6,751 nt of DNA. It comes from an uncultured Alphaproteobacteria bacterium (GTDB lineage Bacteria; Pseudomonadota; Alphaproteobacteria; Rhizobiales; Ancalomicrobiaceae). This document shows, piece after piece, positions 1-4,968 of this stretch. The position numbers and the translations under genes are program-made. Each line of letters begins with the position of its first letter. Within the stretch, counting starts at the first letter, position 1. The notes under the pieces are model-generated. The model did no database searches, was not told where the DNA came from, and worked only from the letters and a program-made list of their open reading frames with translations. The stretch is from the NCBI GenBank assembly GCA_937892955.1, contig CALBKH010000018.1:1-6751 (forward strand), in the 5' to 3' direction.

Positions 1-29
1 GTGGCAATCTCCTCAGGCGAAACGCTCAT
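1..29 (-). CDS. Possible 5' end of the next gene in the bufferin operon, cut by the window edge
   Basis: An ATG at 29-27 on the minus strand lies 22 nt past the stop codon of the upstream DUF2282 gene and stays open to the window edge, giving MSVSPEEIA. Only nine codons are visible and there is no clear Shine-Dalgarno, so the call rests on spacing and strand. In known bufferin operons the precursor gene is followed by a DUF692 (MNIO) modifying enzyme, BufB, and a DUF2063 partner, BufC. A gene of that type is therefore expected here, but these nine residues do not identify it. The true start could also lie further left. Confidence 0.25.
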
Positions 30-51
30 CCGTGATTTTCAAAACGGACTC

Positions 52-348
52 TCAGCTCTTGGGCACGTCGCGGGTGAGAGCGGTGAGCGAGCCCATACGG
101 TCGCCGGGCAGCTTCATGGTGGTGCAGGAGCCCTTGGGCACCAGCTTCCAGGCGTTGCCCTGGTAATCGACGCGCGAGGTGCCGGCGCAGGTGGTGCCGG
201 CGCCGGCGGCGCAGTCGTTGGCACCCTTCAGCGCGACGCCGAAGCACTTCTCCTGCGGCGCATCCTGAGCGGCGGCCGGAACGGTGGTGGCGGAGAGGGC
301 GGCGGAGAGAGCGGCGGCGACGCCGAGAGCGGCGATGGTGCGAGACAT
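52..348 (-). CDS. bufA1: Second DUF2282 / BufA1-family bufferin precursor, 98 aa, periplasmic copper-binding peptide
   Basis: This is the second of two tandem secreted DUF2282 proteins. A Sec signal peptide (MSRT, hydrophobic Ala/Leu stretch, likely cleavage after PAAA near residue 27) leads into a mature part of about 70 residues. It has the family's four cysteines: C35 (EKCFGV), C46 (NDCAAG), C54 (TTCAG) and C75 (PKGSCTT), plus the conserved VDYQGNAWKLVPKG stretch and a GSLT tail. Family knowledge: bufferins are ribosomally made peptides on which an MNIO enzyme oxidises cysteines to thiooxazole-type groups, so that they bind copper in the periplasm. The start at 348 is chosen because AAGGAA sits about 6 nt upstream and the signal peptide begins there. 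A GTG at 528 extends the frame upstream, but that extension has no secretion signal. It ends RDVPKS, longer than its sister's tail. No separate promoter is seen, so it probably depends on the one at 858-883. Confidence 0.88.
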   Translation of the reverse strand: MSRTIAALGVAAALSAALSATTVPAAAQDAPQEKCFGVALKGANDCAAGAGTTCAGTSRVDYQGNAWKLVPKGSCTTMKLPGDRMGSLTALTRDVPKS

Positions 349-480
349 GGAGATTTCCTTCTTTCGGTTCGCGGAATTCGGAAAGTGTGGGGAGGTCGGT
401 GCGGTCACGGATGCGAGCGGGTCGATGCGGGCGACATCCGATCGTCCGAGCCGGCGATCTTCGGGGCCGGAGCCCGGGTC

Positions 481-508
481 GTCGATCGGGCGGAGCCGCC
501 CGATCGAC
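481..508 (-). other. Perfect GC-rich hairpin between the two bufferin genes
   Basis: The arms GTCGATCGGGCGG and CCGCCCGATCGAC are exact reverse complements, 13 nt each, separated by two bases. Allowing a minimal loop, the RNA stem would be about 12 bp. It begins 17 nt after the stop codon of the first bufferin gene, inside a 176-nt intercistronic gap. No T-tract follows on the minus strand, so it does not look like a classical intrinsic terminator. A partial terminator or an mRNA 3'-stabilising structure setting the ratio of the two peptides is a reasonable inference. Confidence 0.5.
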
Positions 509-524
509 TCGACATGTGTGCGGA

Positions 525-803
525 TCACATCTTCATCGGGGTGAGCGAGCCCATGCCCTTCGGGGTCTTCATGGTGGTGCAGCTGCCCTTGGGAACCATC
601 TTGAAGGAGGCCGGGTCGTAATCGACCTTGGAGTGGCCCTTACAGTCGTGGCTGCCGGCGGCGCAGTCGTTCTGTCCCTTCAGCGAGACGCCGTAGCACT
701 TCTCCATCTCGGCGGCGGCGGCCGGCGTGGCGGCGAGGGTGGCGGCGCCGAGCGCGGCGGCGAGGGAACCGAGGACGGCGAGATTGACGGTGCGGCGGTT
801 CAT
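525..803 (-). CDS. bufA1: First DUF2282 / BufA1-family bufferin precursor, 92 aa, periplasmic copper-binding peptide
   Basis: This is the promoter-proximal bufferin precursor. Residues 1 to about 31 form a Sec signal peptide (MNRR, hydrophobic core, ATPAAA cleavage region). The mature part holds the four family cysteines C36 (EKCYGV), C47 (NDCAAG), C54 (SHDCKG) and C75 (PKGSCTT) and ends in the GSLTP motif common at the family's C terminus. Family knowledge: DUF2282 proteins are precursors of bufferins, copper chelators matured by a DUF692/MNIO enzyme with a DUF2063 partner and exported to the periplasm. Length and cysteine spacing are normal. The ATG at 803 has a strong GAGGAG 8 nt upstream. 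A sigma-F-like promoter lies about 55 nt further up, and the divergent sigma/anti-sigma pair makes this a likely target of that sigma factor. It shares CAAG, KVDY, VPKGSCTTMK and GSLT with its neighbour downstream, indicating an old tandem duplication. The metal bound has not been shown here; copper is inferred from the family. Confidence 0.9.
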   Translation of the reverse strand: MNRRTVNLAVLGSLAAALGAATLAATPAAAAEMEKCYGVSLKGQNDCAAGSHDCKGHSKVDYDPASFKMVPKGSCTTMKTPKGMGSLTPMKM

Positions 804-857
804 CTGGTGATCTCCTCATCTGGATGGACGGTCCGTCGTGGCCGTCTCGATGAGGTC

Positions 858-883
858 TTCGGTGGGGCGCCGGAATTCGTTAC
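858..883 (-). promoter_or_regulatory. ECF (sigma-F-type) promoter for the bufferin genes
   Basis: Read on the minus strand there is GTAACG (883-878), exactly 16 nt, then CGAA (861-858). As I recall, the Caulobacter sigma-F promoter motif is GTAACC-N16-CGAA, so this differs at one base. A start site near 851 would leave a leader of about 48 nt before the bufferin ATG at 803. The same -35 hexamer occurs only once more in the window, facing the sigma-factor gene. Confidence 0.7.
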
Positions 884-895
884 GGTGCCCACGTG

Positions 896-927
896 TTCGT
901 GATCGTCGGAGGCGTCGTGTTCACGAA
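896..927. promoter_or_regulatory. Short inverted repeat between the divergent promoters
   Basis: TTCGTGA (896-902) is mirrored by TCACGAA (921-927), with 18 bp between the arms. It lies between the two outward -35 elements, where an operator for an additional regulator could sit. Seven-base arms in 200 bp of GC-rich DNA can arise by chance, so support is weak. Confidence 0.2.
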
Positions 928-951
928 GGCGTCATCGACCGCGGATCACCG

Positions 952-977
952 GTAACGAAACAGTCCCTGCCCGCGTA
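952..977 (+). promoter_or_regulatory. ECF (sigma-F-type) autoregulatory promoter for the sigma/anti-sigma operon
   Basis: On the plus strand GTAACG (952-957) is followed after exactly 16 nt by CGTA (974-977). The -35 matches that of the bufferin promoter and both are preceded by CACCG or CACCGG and followed by AA. The -10 differs from CGAA at one base. A start near 985 would give a leader of about 29 nt to the ATG at 1014. This suggests positive autoregulation, which is common for ECF sigma factors. Confidence 0.55.
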
Positions 978-1013
978 GGCACGAATGGAGAACCCGCCGT
1001 CTTGGAACCGGTG

Positions 1014-1580
1014 ATGCCCGTGAGAACCGGCGGGGAGGCCCGCGAAGCGACGTGGACCGATTGGATGCGGTCGGCGATGGGTGGCGATCAGGCCGCCTAT
1101 CGGCGGCTGCTCGAAGCGCTGACCCCGGTCGTGCGCGCGGCGGCGAGCCGAGGCTTCGCCCGCGCCGGGCTCGGGACGAGCGACGTGGAGGATGTGGTGC
1201 AGGAGACACTGTTGGCGATCCATCTGAAGCGGCACACCTGGGACATGTCCCAGCCGCTGATGCCGTGGGTCGTCACCATCGCCCGCAACAAGCTGATCGA
1301 TCAGCTCAGGCGGCGCGGTCGGCGGACCGACCTGCCGGTCGACGACTTCGCCGAGATCCTGCCGGCTCCGGCCGAGCGGGATCCGACGGAGAGCGGCGAC
1401 GTCGATCGACTGCTCGGGCAACTCGGGGATCGCCAGCGCGACATCGTCCGCTCGATCACCGTGGAGGACCGATCGATCGCCGAGACGGCGCGGCGGTTGG
1501 AGATGACGGAAGGTGCGGTGCGCGTCGCGCTGCATCGCGGATTGAAGGCGCTGGCGGCGCTCTACAGGAGAGAGCCATGA
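1014..1580 (+). CDS. sigF: ECF RNA polymerase sigma factor, SigF-like (ECF16-type by context)
   Basis: The product has 188 aa and the two-domain layout of ECF sigma factors. Sigma-2 spans about residues 15-104, including region 2.2 (DVEDVVQETLLAIH, 57-70) and the DNA-melting and -10 recognition part (PWVVTIARNKLIDQLRRRGRR, starting at 84). A linker follows, then sigma-4 at about 130-186 with the helix-turn-helix SIAETARRLEMTEGAVRVAL starting at 154 that reads the -35. It directs RNA polymerase to stress promoters. Its stop codon overlaps the start of a DUF1109 anti-sigma gene (ATGA), a pairing typical of the ECF16/SigF group, and divergent DUF2282 genes are known sigma-F targets in Caulobacter. 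I chose the ATG at 1014, with a weak GGAA 6 nt upstream. An in-frame TTG at 1002 and a GTG at 1011 are alternatives adding four residues or one. The membership call is by context and motifs, not alignment. Confidence 0.88.
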   Translation: MPVRTGGEAREATWTDWMRSAMGGDQAAYRRLLEALTPVVRAAASRGFARAGLGTSDVEDVVQETLLAIHLKRHTWDMSQPLMPWVVTIARNKLIDQLRRRGRRTDLPVDDFAEILPAPAERDPTESGDVDRLLGQLGDRQRDIVRSITVEDRSIAETARRLEMTEGAVRVALHRGLKALAALYRREP

Positions 1581-2215
1581 GGACCGACGACTTTCTCGGC
1601 GCGCTCATCGCCGACGGCGAAGTGAGGCCGGCGCCGCTCGGACAGGGGTTCGTCCTGGCGCTGCTCGGCGGCACGGCGGCGACGGCGGCGCTGTTCTTCG
1701 CCACCATCGGGCCTCGTCCCGACATCGCCTCGGCGGCGCAGACGCTGCGCTTCCTGTTGAAGTTCGTCGAATGCGCGGCGCTCGCGGCGGCGGCCTTCGT
1801 CCTGGTGGCGCGGCTGGTGCGGCCGGGCGCGGCGGCGGGCTTCGGCGCGGCGGCGCTGATCGGCGTCGCGGCGCTGCTGGCCGGGGCGGTGGTCACCGAG
1901 CTTCTGGTGGTGCCCTCGGCCGACTGGGGCCGGCGTCTCGTCGGCACCAACTGGTATCATTGCCTGGCGCTGATCCCGATCCTGTCGATCGCGCCCTTCG
2001 CGGCGCTGATGATCGCCGCGCGCCACGGCGCGCCGACCCGGCCGCATCTGACCGGGGCCGTCGTCGGTCTCGTCTCGGCCGGGATCGGGGCGTTCTTCTA
2101 TGCCGCCAACTGCACCGACGACAGCCCGCTGTTCGTCGCCACCTGGTACACGCTGGCCACCGCCCTGGTCGCCGGCCTCGGCGCGGCCGTCGGCGGGCGG
2201 GTGCTCAGGTGGTGA
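1577..2215 (+). CDS. nrsF: DUF1109 six-helix membrane anti-sigma factor, NrsF-like
   Basis: The protein has 212 aa. A short N-terminal cytosolic segment (MRTDDFLGALIADG) is followed by six hydrophobic segments near residues 23-43, 58-81, 88-112, 127-148, 158-176 and 187-207. This is the DUF1109 topology. The family holds a partner ECF sigma factor inactive at the inner membrane until stress is sensed. Cysteines are at C66, C129 (NWYHCLAL) and C179 (YAANCTDD). The last two are 50 residues apart, as are C131 and C181 which, as I recall, are conserved and needed for response to metal stress in Caulobacter NrsF. They probably lie at the periplasmic ends of helices and could bind metal or form a disulfide. 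The ATG overlaps the sigma stop codon, with AGGAGAGAG just upstream, so the two are translationally coupled. A longer in-frame stretch upstream is sigma-gene DNA read in another frame. Confidence 0.88.
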   Translation: MRTDDFLGALIADGEVRPAPLGQGFVLALLGGTAATAALFFATIGPRPDIASAAQTLRFLLKFVECAALAAAAFVLVARLVRPGAAAGFGAAALIGVAALLAGAVVTELLVVPSADWGRRLVGTNWYHCLALIPILSIAPFAALMIAARHGAPTRPHLTGAVVGLVSAGIGAFFYAANCTDDSPLFVATWYTLATALVAGLGAAVGGRVLRW

Positions 2216-2220
2216 AGCCG

Positions 2221-2272
2221 CTTCGGGCCGCGCCGAAGCCGGGCGGTGCACCGAGAGGACGTCGACCTCTCG
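2221..2272 (+). terminator. Tandem short hairpins after the anti-sigma gene, possible weak terminator
   Basis: Just past the nrsF stop codon, CTTCGG (2221-2226) pairs with CCGAAG (2233-2238), and CGAGAGG (2252-2258) pairs with CCTCTCG (2266-2272) around a 7-nt loop. A third small hairpin, CTGGGC-GTC-GCCCAG, follows at 2299-2313. None has a T-tract. They may slow or end transcription before the next gene at 2396. I see no convincing promoter in this 180-bp gap. Confidence 0.25.
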
Positions 2273-2395
2273 ACGTCCCGTGTCCGTAGACGAGACGACT
2301 GGGCGTCGCCCAGATCCGCGCTAGACTCGGGTCCGCGCGAGACCGCCGCGTCCGTCGACGTCGGCGGGTCGAACGCAGTGGTTCGGAGGCGCGCC

Positions 2396-2860
2396 ATGAT
2401 CAGGCGAAGCGTCCGTTCGGTCACGGCGGCGACCGTATTCGCCGTCCTTCTGATCTCGATCGCTCCGGCGATGGCAGCCGGTTTCTGGGAGTGCCGCGCC
2501 GGAGTCTGGGTCGGGGTCGACGCGCCGCATCATGCCAAGCCTCTGCGCGCCTGCGGCGACAAGCCGAGCCTTCCCCGCAGCGAAGGCGCCTGCCGCGCCG
2601 TCGGCGGGCGATGGGCGCGCGCCGGGCTCTTCCCGAAACCGATCTGCACCGTCCCGACCCGCGACGGCGGCCGCGCCTGCGGCGACGGGCAGGAGTGCGA
2701 AGGCACTTGCCTCTACGACACGAGAGGCGATCGGGCCGCGCAGTTCGGACCGAAGCCGCAGGGGCCGGCGACCGGTATCTGCACCCGAGCGCGGCCGGTC
2801 TTCGGCTGCATGGTCGAGGTGACCCGCGGCCGGATCGGCCGGCGGATCTGCCGCGATTGA
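2396..2860 (+). CDS. Secreted ten-cysteine protein of unknown function
   Basis: This 154-aa protein begins with a clear Sec signal peptide (MIRRSVRS, then a hydrophobic core, cleavage likely after APAMA at residue 27). The mature part contains ten cysteines: C33, C53, C66, C84, C95, C101, C105, C129, C138 and C152. The even number fits a disulfide-rich periplasmic or extracellular domain. Recognisable motifs are GGRWARAGLFP (70-80), PTRDGGRACGDGQECEGTC (87-105), GICTRARPVFGCMVEV and a C-terminal RRICRD. Small secreted proteins with 'DAG.AC.D..ECEG.C' and 'FGC' motifs are widespread in Proteobacteria, as I recall, but I know no function. GGAGG lies 6 nt before the ATG at 2396, and this start gives the signal peptide; an in-frame upstream ATG at 2246 does not. 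It follows the sigma/anti-sigma operon by 180 bp on the same strand and could belong to the metal-stress regulon, but no GTAACG-type promoter precedes it. Metal binding by the cysteines is speculation. Confidence 0.8.
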   Translation: MIRRSVRSVTAATVFAVLLISIAPAMAAGFWECRAGVWVGVDAPHHAKPLRACGDKPSLPRSEGACRAVGGRWARAGLFPKPICTVPTRDGGRACGDGQECEGTCLYDTRGDRAAQFGPKPQGPATGICTRARPVFGCMVEVTRGRIGRRICRD

Positions 2861-2883
2861 GCGCGGCGTCTCCATCGAAGACG

Positions 2884-2910
2884 GCGGGCGAGGCTCAGAG
2901 CGTCGCCCGC
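2884..2910. terminator. Hairpin at the convergent gene ends
   Basis: GCGGGCGA (2884-2891) and TCGCCCGC (2903-2910) form an 8-bp stem with an 11-nt loop. It spans the last codons of the minus-strand DapA-like gene and lies 24 nt after the stop of the plus-strand secreted protein. It may work as a bidirectional terminator, although no T-run follows on either strand. Confidence 0.3.
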
Positions 2911-3824
2911 GGGTCGGTCTTCGCCAGCCGCGCCAGGAGGTAGTCCACCTCGGCCTTCGCTGCCGGGGTGAGGGCCGAGCCGGGCTTGCGCTGGGCGTCG
3001 CAGGCGATGGCGCCGCGCTTCATCAGGACGTATTTGCGGACCGCCAACCCCACACCCTGCTGCTGCTCGTAGCGCACCAGCGGCAGGTGGGCGTCGAAGA
3101 GGTCGTGGGCGGCGTCGCGTTCCCCCGCCTTCATCAGACGCACCACGTCGGCGAGCATGTCGGGGAAGGCATAGCCGGTCATCGCGCCGTCGGCGCCGCG
3201 CTCCATCTCGAAATCGAGGAAGAGGGCGCCGTTGCCGGTGAGGATGGAGAGCTCGCGTAGGCTCCCTTCCTTCTGGAAACGGCGGAGCGCCGAGATCTTC
3301 TCGAGGCCGGGCCAGTCCTCGTGCTTGAGCATGACGCAGGATGGGTTGTCCATGACGATGCGGCGGATGACGCCGGGGGTCATCTGGACGGAGAGCGTCA
3401 GCGGATAGTCCTGGAGGACGAAGGGGACGTCGGTGCCGACTGCTTCGACGGCTCCCGCGAAATAGCCGACGATCTGGTCGTCGGTGCGCAGGCTCGGCTG
3501 CGGCGCGATCATCACGCCGGCCGCGCCGATCTCCATGGCGTCGCGGGCGAGGCGACGCATCGCGGCGAAGCCGGGGGCCGAGACGCCGACGACGACGGGC
3601 ACGCCGACGCGCTTCACGACGCGGCGGGTGATCTCGAGGGATTCCTCCATCTCGAGTTTGCCGGCCTCGCCCATGATGCCGAGGATGGTGAGGCCGGTCG
3701 CGCCCTTCTCGACGTAGAAGTCGGTCAGCCGATCGAGGCTTTCGAGGTCAAGGCGGCCGTCGGCGTGGAACGGCGTGGCGGCGATGGCGTAGACGCCGGA
3801 GGCGGTCGCGTCGAGCTTGGTCAT
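2895..3824 (-). CDS. DapA/NAL-superfamily lyase or dehydratase, not lysine-biosynthetic DapA
   Basis: This 309-aa TIM-barrel protein belongs to the dihydrodipicolinate synthase / N-acetylneuraminate lyase superfamily, whose members form a Schiff base between a lysine and a 2-oxo acid. The N terminus (GVYAIAATPFHADGRLDL) and the Schiff-base lysine K167 (CVMLKHED) are clear. The GTTGES loop of true DapA is replaced by GIMGEAG (49-55). Where DHDPS has the catalytic Tyr (YNVPxR), by-eye alignment gives Q138-D139-Y140-P141, and the carboxylate-binding Arg is absent. From memory, a similar QDxP stretch and the C-terminal pattern (EQQQGVGLAVRKY, then GAIACDAQRKPG) occur in the L-2-keto-3-deoxyarabonate dehydratase group, also about 309 aa. 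The likely role is therefore catabolism of a sugar acid or similar 2-oxo acid in the cytosol; the substrate is unknown. The ATG overlaps the stop of the RraA-like gene upstream (TGATG), implying one operon with coupled translation. The frame continues open through the upstream gene only because of high GC. Confidence 0.85.
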   Translation of the reverse strand: MTKLDATASGVYAIAATPFHADGRLDLESLDRLTDFYVEKGATGLTILGIMGEAGKLEMEESLEITRRVVKRVGVPVVVGVSAPGFAAMRRLARDAMEIGAAGVMIAPQPSLRTDDQIVGYFAGAVEAVGTDVPFVLQDYPLTLSVQMTPGVIRRIVMDNPSCVMLKHEDWPGLEKISALRRFQKEGSLRELSILTGNGALFLDFEMERGADGAMTGYAFPDMLADVVRLMKAGERDAAHDLFDAHLPLVRYEQQQGVGLAVRKYVLMKRGAIACDAQRKPGSALTPAAKAEVDYLLARLAKTDPRATL

Positions 3825-4522
3825 CACTTCTTCGAGGCCTCGTACCGCGCCCTGGTGTCGGCGTTCATCGGGTAGAGGCCGGGCAACGAGACGCCCTTGC
3901 CGACCTCCTCCATGATCCAGCCTTCCATGCGTTCCTGTTCGACCGCTTCCGGTACGACGGCGTCGAGGAGATCCTTGGGGATCAGCACCGCGCCGTCCTT
4001 GTCGGCGACCACCACGTCGTCGGGGAAGACGGCGACGCCGCCGCAGCCGATCGGCTCCTGCCAGCCGACGAAGGTGAGGCCGGCGACGGAGGGGGGCGCG
4101 GCGACGCCGGAGGCCCAGACGGGCAGGCCCGTCGACATGACGCCCTCGATGTCGCGCACCACGCCGTCGGTGATCAGCGCGGCGACGTTCTTCTTGGCCA
4201 TGCGGGCGCAGAGGATGTCGCCGAAGATGCCGGCGTCCCTCACCCCCATCGAATCGACCACGGCGATCACGCCCTCGGGCATCGCCTCGATGGCGGCGCG
4301 GGTGGAGATCGGCGAGCCCCAGGAGGCCGGGGTCGCCAGATCCTCGCGGGCGGGGACGAAGCGGAGCGTGAAGGCGCGGCCGATGAGGCGTTTCTGACCG
4401 GGACGCAGCGGCATCGCGCCGCGCATCCAGACGTTCCGAAGGCCCTTCTTGAGGAGGACGGTGGTCAGCGTCGCGGTCGAGACGTGGGAGAGGGCTTCGG
4501 CGACGGCGGGATCGAGGGACAT
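3824..4522 (-). CDS. RraA / HMG-CHA aldolase family protein
   Basis: This 232-aa protein has the RraA-like fold motifs. GD at 101-102 begins the conserved helix, DGVVRD (119-124) contains the Arg-Asp pair (R123, D124) that in HMG/CHA aldolases handles the substrate and the divalent metal, PVWASG follows at 134, and VFPDDVVVADKDGAVLIP (165-182) is the family's C-terminal strand-turn motif. Members include class II aldolases or decarboxylases such as 4-hydroxy-4-methyl-2-oxoglutarate aldolase and the RNase E inhibitor RraA. E. coli RraA is only about 161 aa. The extra tail here (GVSLPGLYPMNADTRARY) belongs to the longer group that is usually metabolic, so an aldolase or decarboxylase acting on a 2-oxo acid is more likely than RNase regulation. 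The ATG at 4522 has GGAG 7 nt upstream, and the domain starts there. Its stop overlaps the start of the DapA-like gene, so the two probably act on successive or alternative steps of one pathway. The true substrate cannot be read from the sequence. Confidence 0.83.
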   Translation of the reverse strand: MSLDPAVAEALSHVSTATLTTVLLKKGLRNVWMRGAMPLRPGQKRLIGRAFTLRFVPAREDLATPASWGSPISTRAAIEAMPEGVIAVVDSMGVRDAGIFGDILCARMAKKNVAALITDGVVRDIEGVMSTGLPVWASGVAAPPSVAGLTFVGWQEPIGCGGVAVFPDDVVVADKDGAVLIPKDLLDAVVPEAVEQERMEGWIMEEVGKGVSLPGLYPMNADTRARYEASKK

Positions 4523-4719
4523 GCGGGGCTCCGACAGGGGATGGGCGGCAGGGCCGGCAATCTGGCACGGATGGTGAGGGCGAGCGACGAAAATCACGCA
4601 GAGGCGGAATGTGGGAACCGGCTCTTCGCAAGGTCGGGGCGAAGTCGCACGGAGGATGGCCGTGAGGGCGATGTGATGGGCCCATGTCGATCCACTGCTG
4701 TCGACACAGACACCCGCGC

Positions 4720-4827
4720 CGTCGTCCCCGGCGAGCGGAGCGAGGGAAGGGGACCCATCGACCTCGCGACTCGGGGAACCATCGATGGATCCCCTTCCCT
4801 CGCCCTTCGGGCTCGCCGGGGATGACG
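4720..4827. repeat. Long imperfect inverted repeat, REP-like intergenic element
   Basis: The left arm (4720-4761) starts CGTCGTCCCCGGCGAGC and ends GAGGGAAGGGGACCCATCGA. The right arm (4827-4782, read on the minus strand) starts CGTCATCCCCGGCGAGC and ends GAGGGAAGGGGATCCATCGA. The arms differ by two substitutions and a 4-nt gap, and a 20-bp centre separates them. Similar 'CATCCCCGGCGAGC...CGAGGGAAGGGGATCC' palindromes are common between genes in alphaproteobacterial genomes, as I recall. It sits in the 446-bp region between divergent genes, so it is unlikely to be a terminator for either. The rest of that region (4523-4719, 4828-4917) shows no gene or clear signal. Confidence 0.75.
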
Positions 4828-4917
4828 GCAAGAAAGTGTGGCGACACATTCACCGAATTCGGCCCTGTCGCGCGGTGATCCCGCGACGTGTGGTGTCCCG
4901 CCCCCGACGATCGCCTC

Positions 4918-4945
4918 TTGCGGTCGCGCCGGGCTCGGATAGCCT
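4918..4945 (+). promoter_or_regulatory. Candidate housekeeping promoter for the amidase gene
   Basis: TTGCGG (4918-4923), a 16-bp spacer and TAGCCT (4940-4945) resemble a sigma-70-type promoter. They lie just upstream of the amidase ATG at 4969, leaving a leader of roughly 15-20 nt that contains the GGAGG ribosome-binding site. Matches to consensus are moderate, and GC-rich alphaproteobacterial promoters are hard to call by eye. Confidence 0.35.
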
Positions 4946-4968
4946 CCTCGCGGAGTACGGAGGTGCGC

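Noticed and set aside
349..420. Possible separate sigma-F promoter for the second bufferin gene (GTGACC on the minus strand near 395-400)
   Set aside because: The sequence 16 nt downstream is ACTT, not CGAA; the next CGAA is 22 nt away, too far for the motif.
349..528. In-frame 60-codon extension of the second bufferin gene from a GTG overlapping the first gene's stop
   Set aside because: The ATG at 348 has a good ribosome-binding site and begins a standard signal peptide. The extension would bury that signal and contains the hairpin; open frames by chance are common at this GC content.
1..621. Plus-strand 206-codon open frame across the bufferin genes
   Set aside because: It is antisense to two recognisable DUF2282 genes and encodes low-complexity Gly/Ala/Arg sequence with no domain.
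958..985. CGAA at 982-985 as the -10 of the sigma-gene promoter
   Set aside because: It is 24 nt from GTAACG; CGTA at 974-977 has the exact 16-nt spacing seen in the divergent promoter.
4523..4849. N-terminal extension of the RraA-like protein
   Set aside because: The extra residues translate the intergenic repeat and show no domain; the ATG at 4522 has its own GGAG and begins the family domain.
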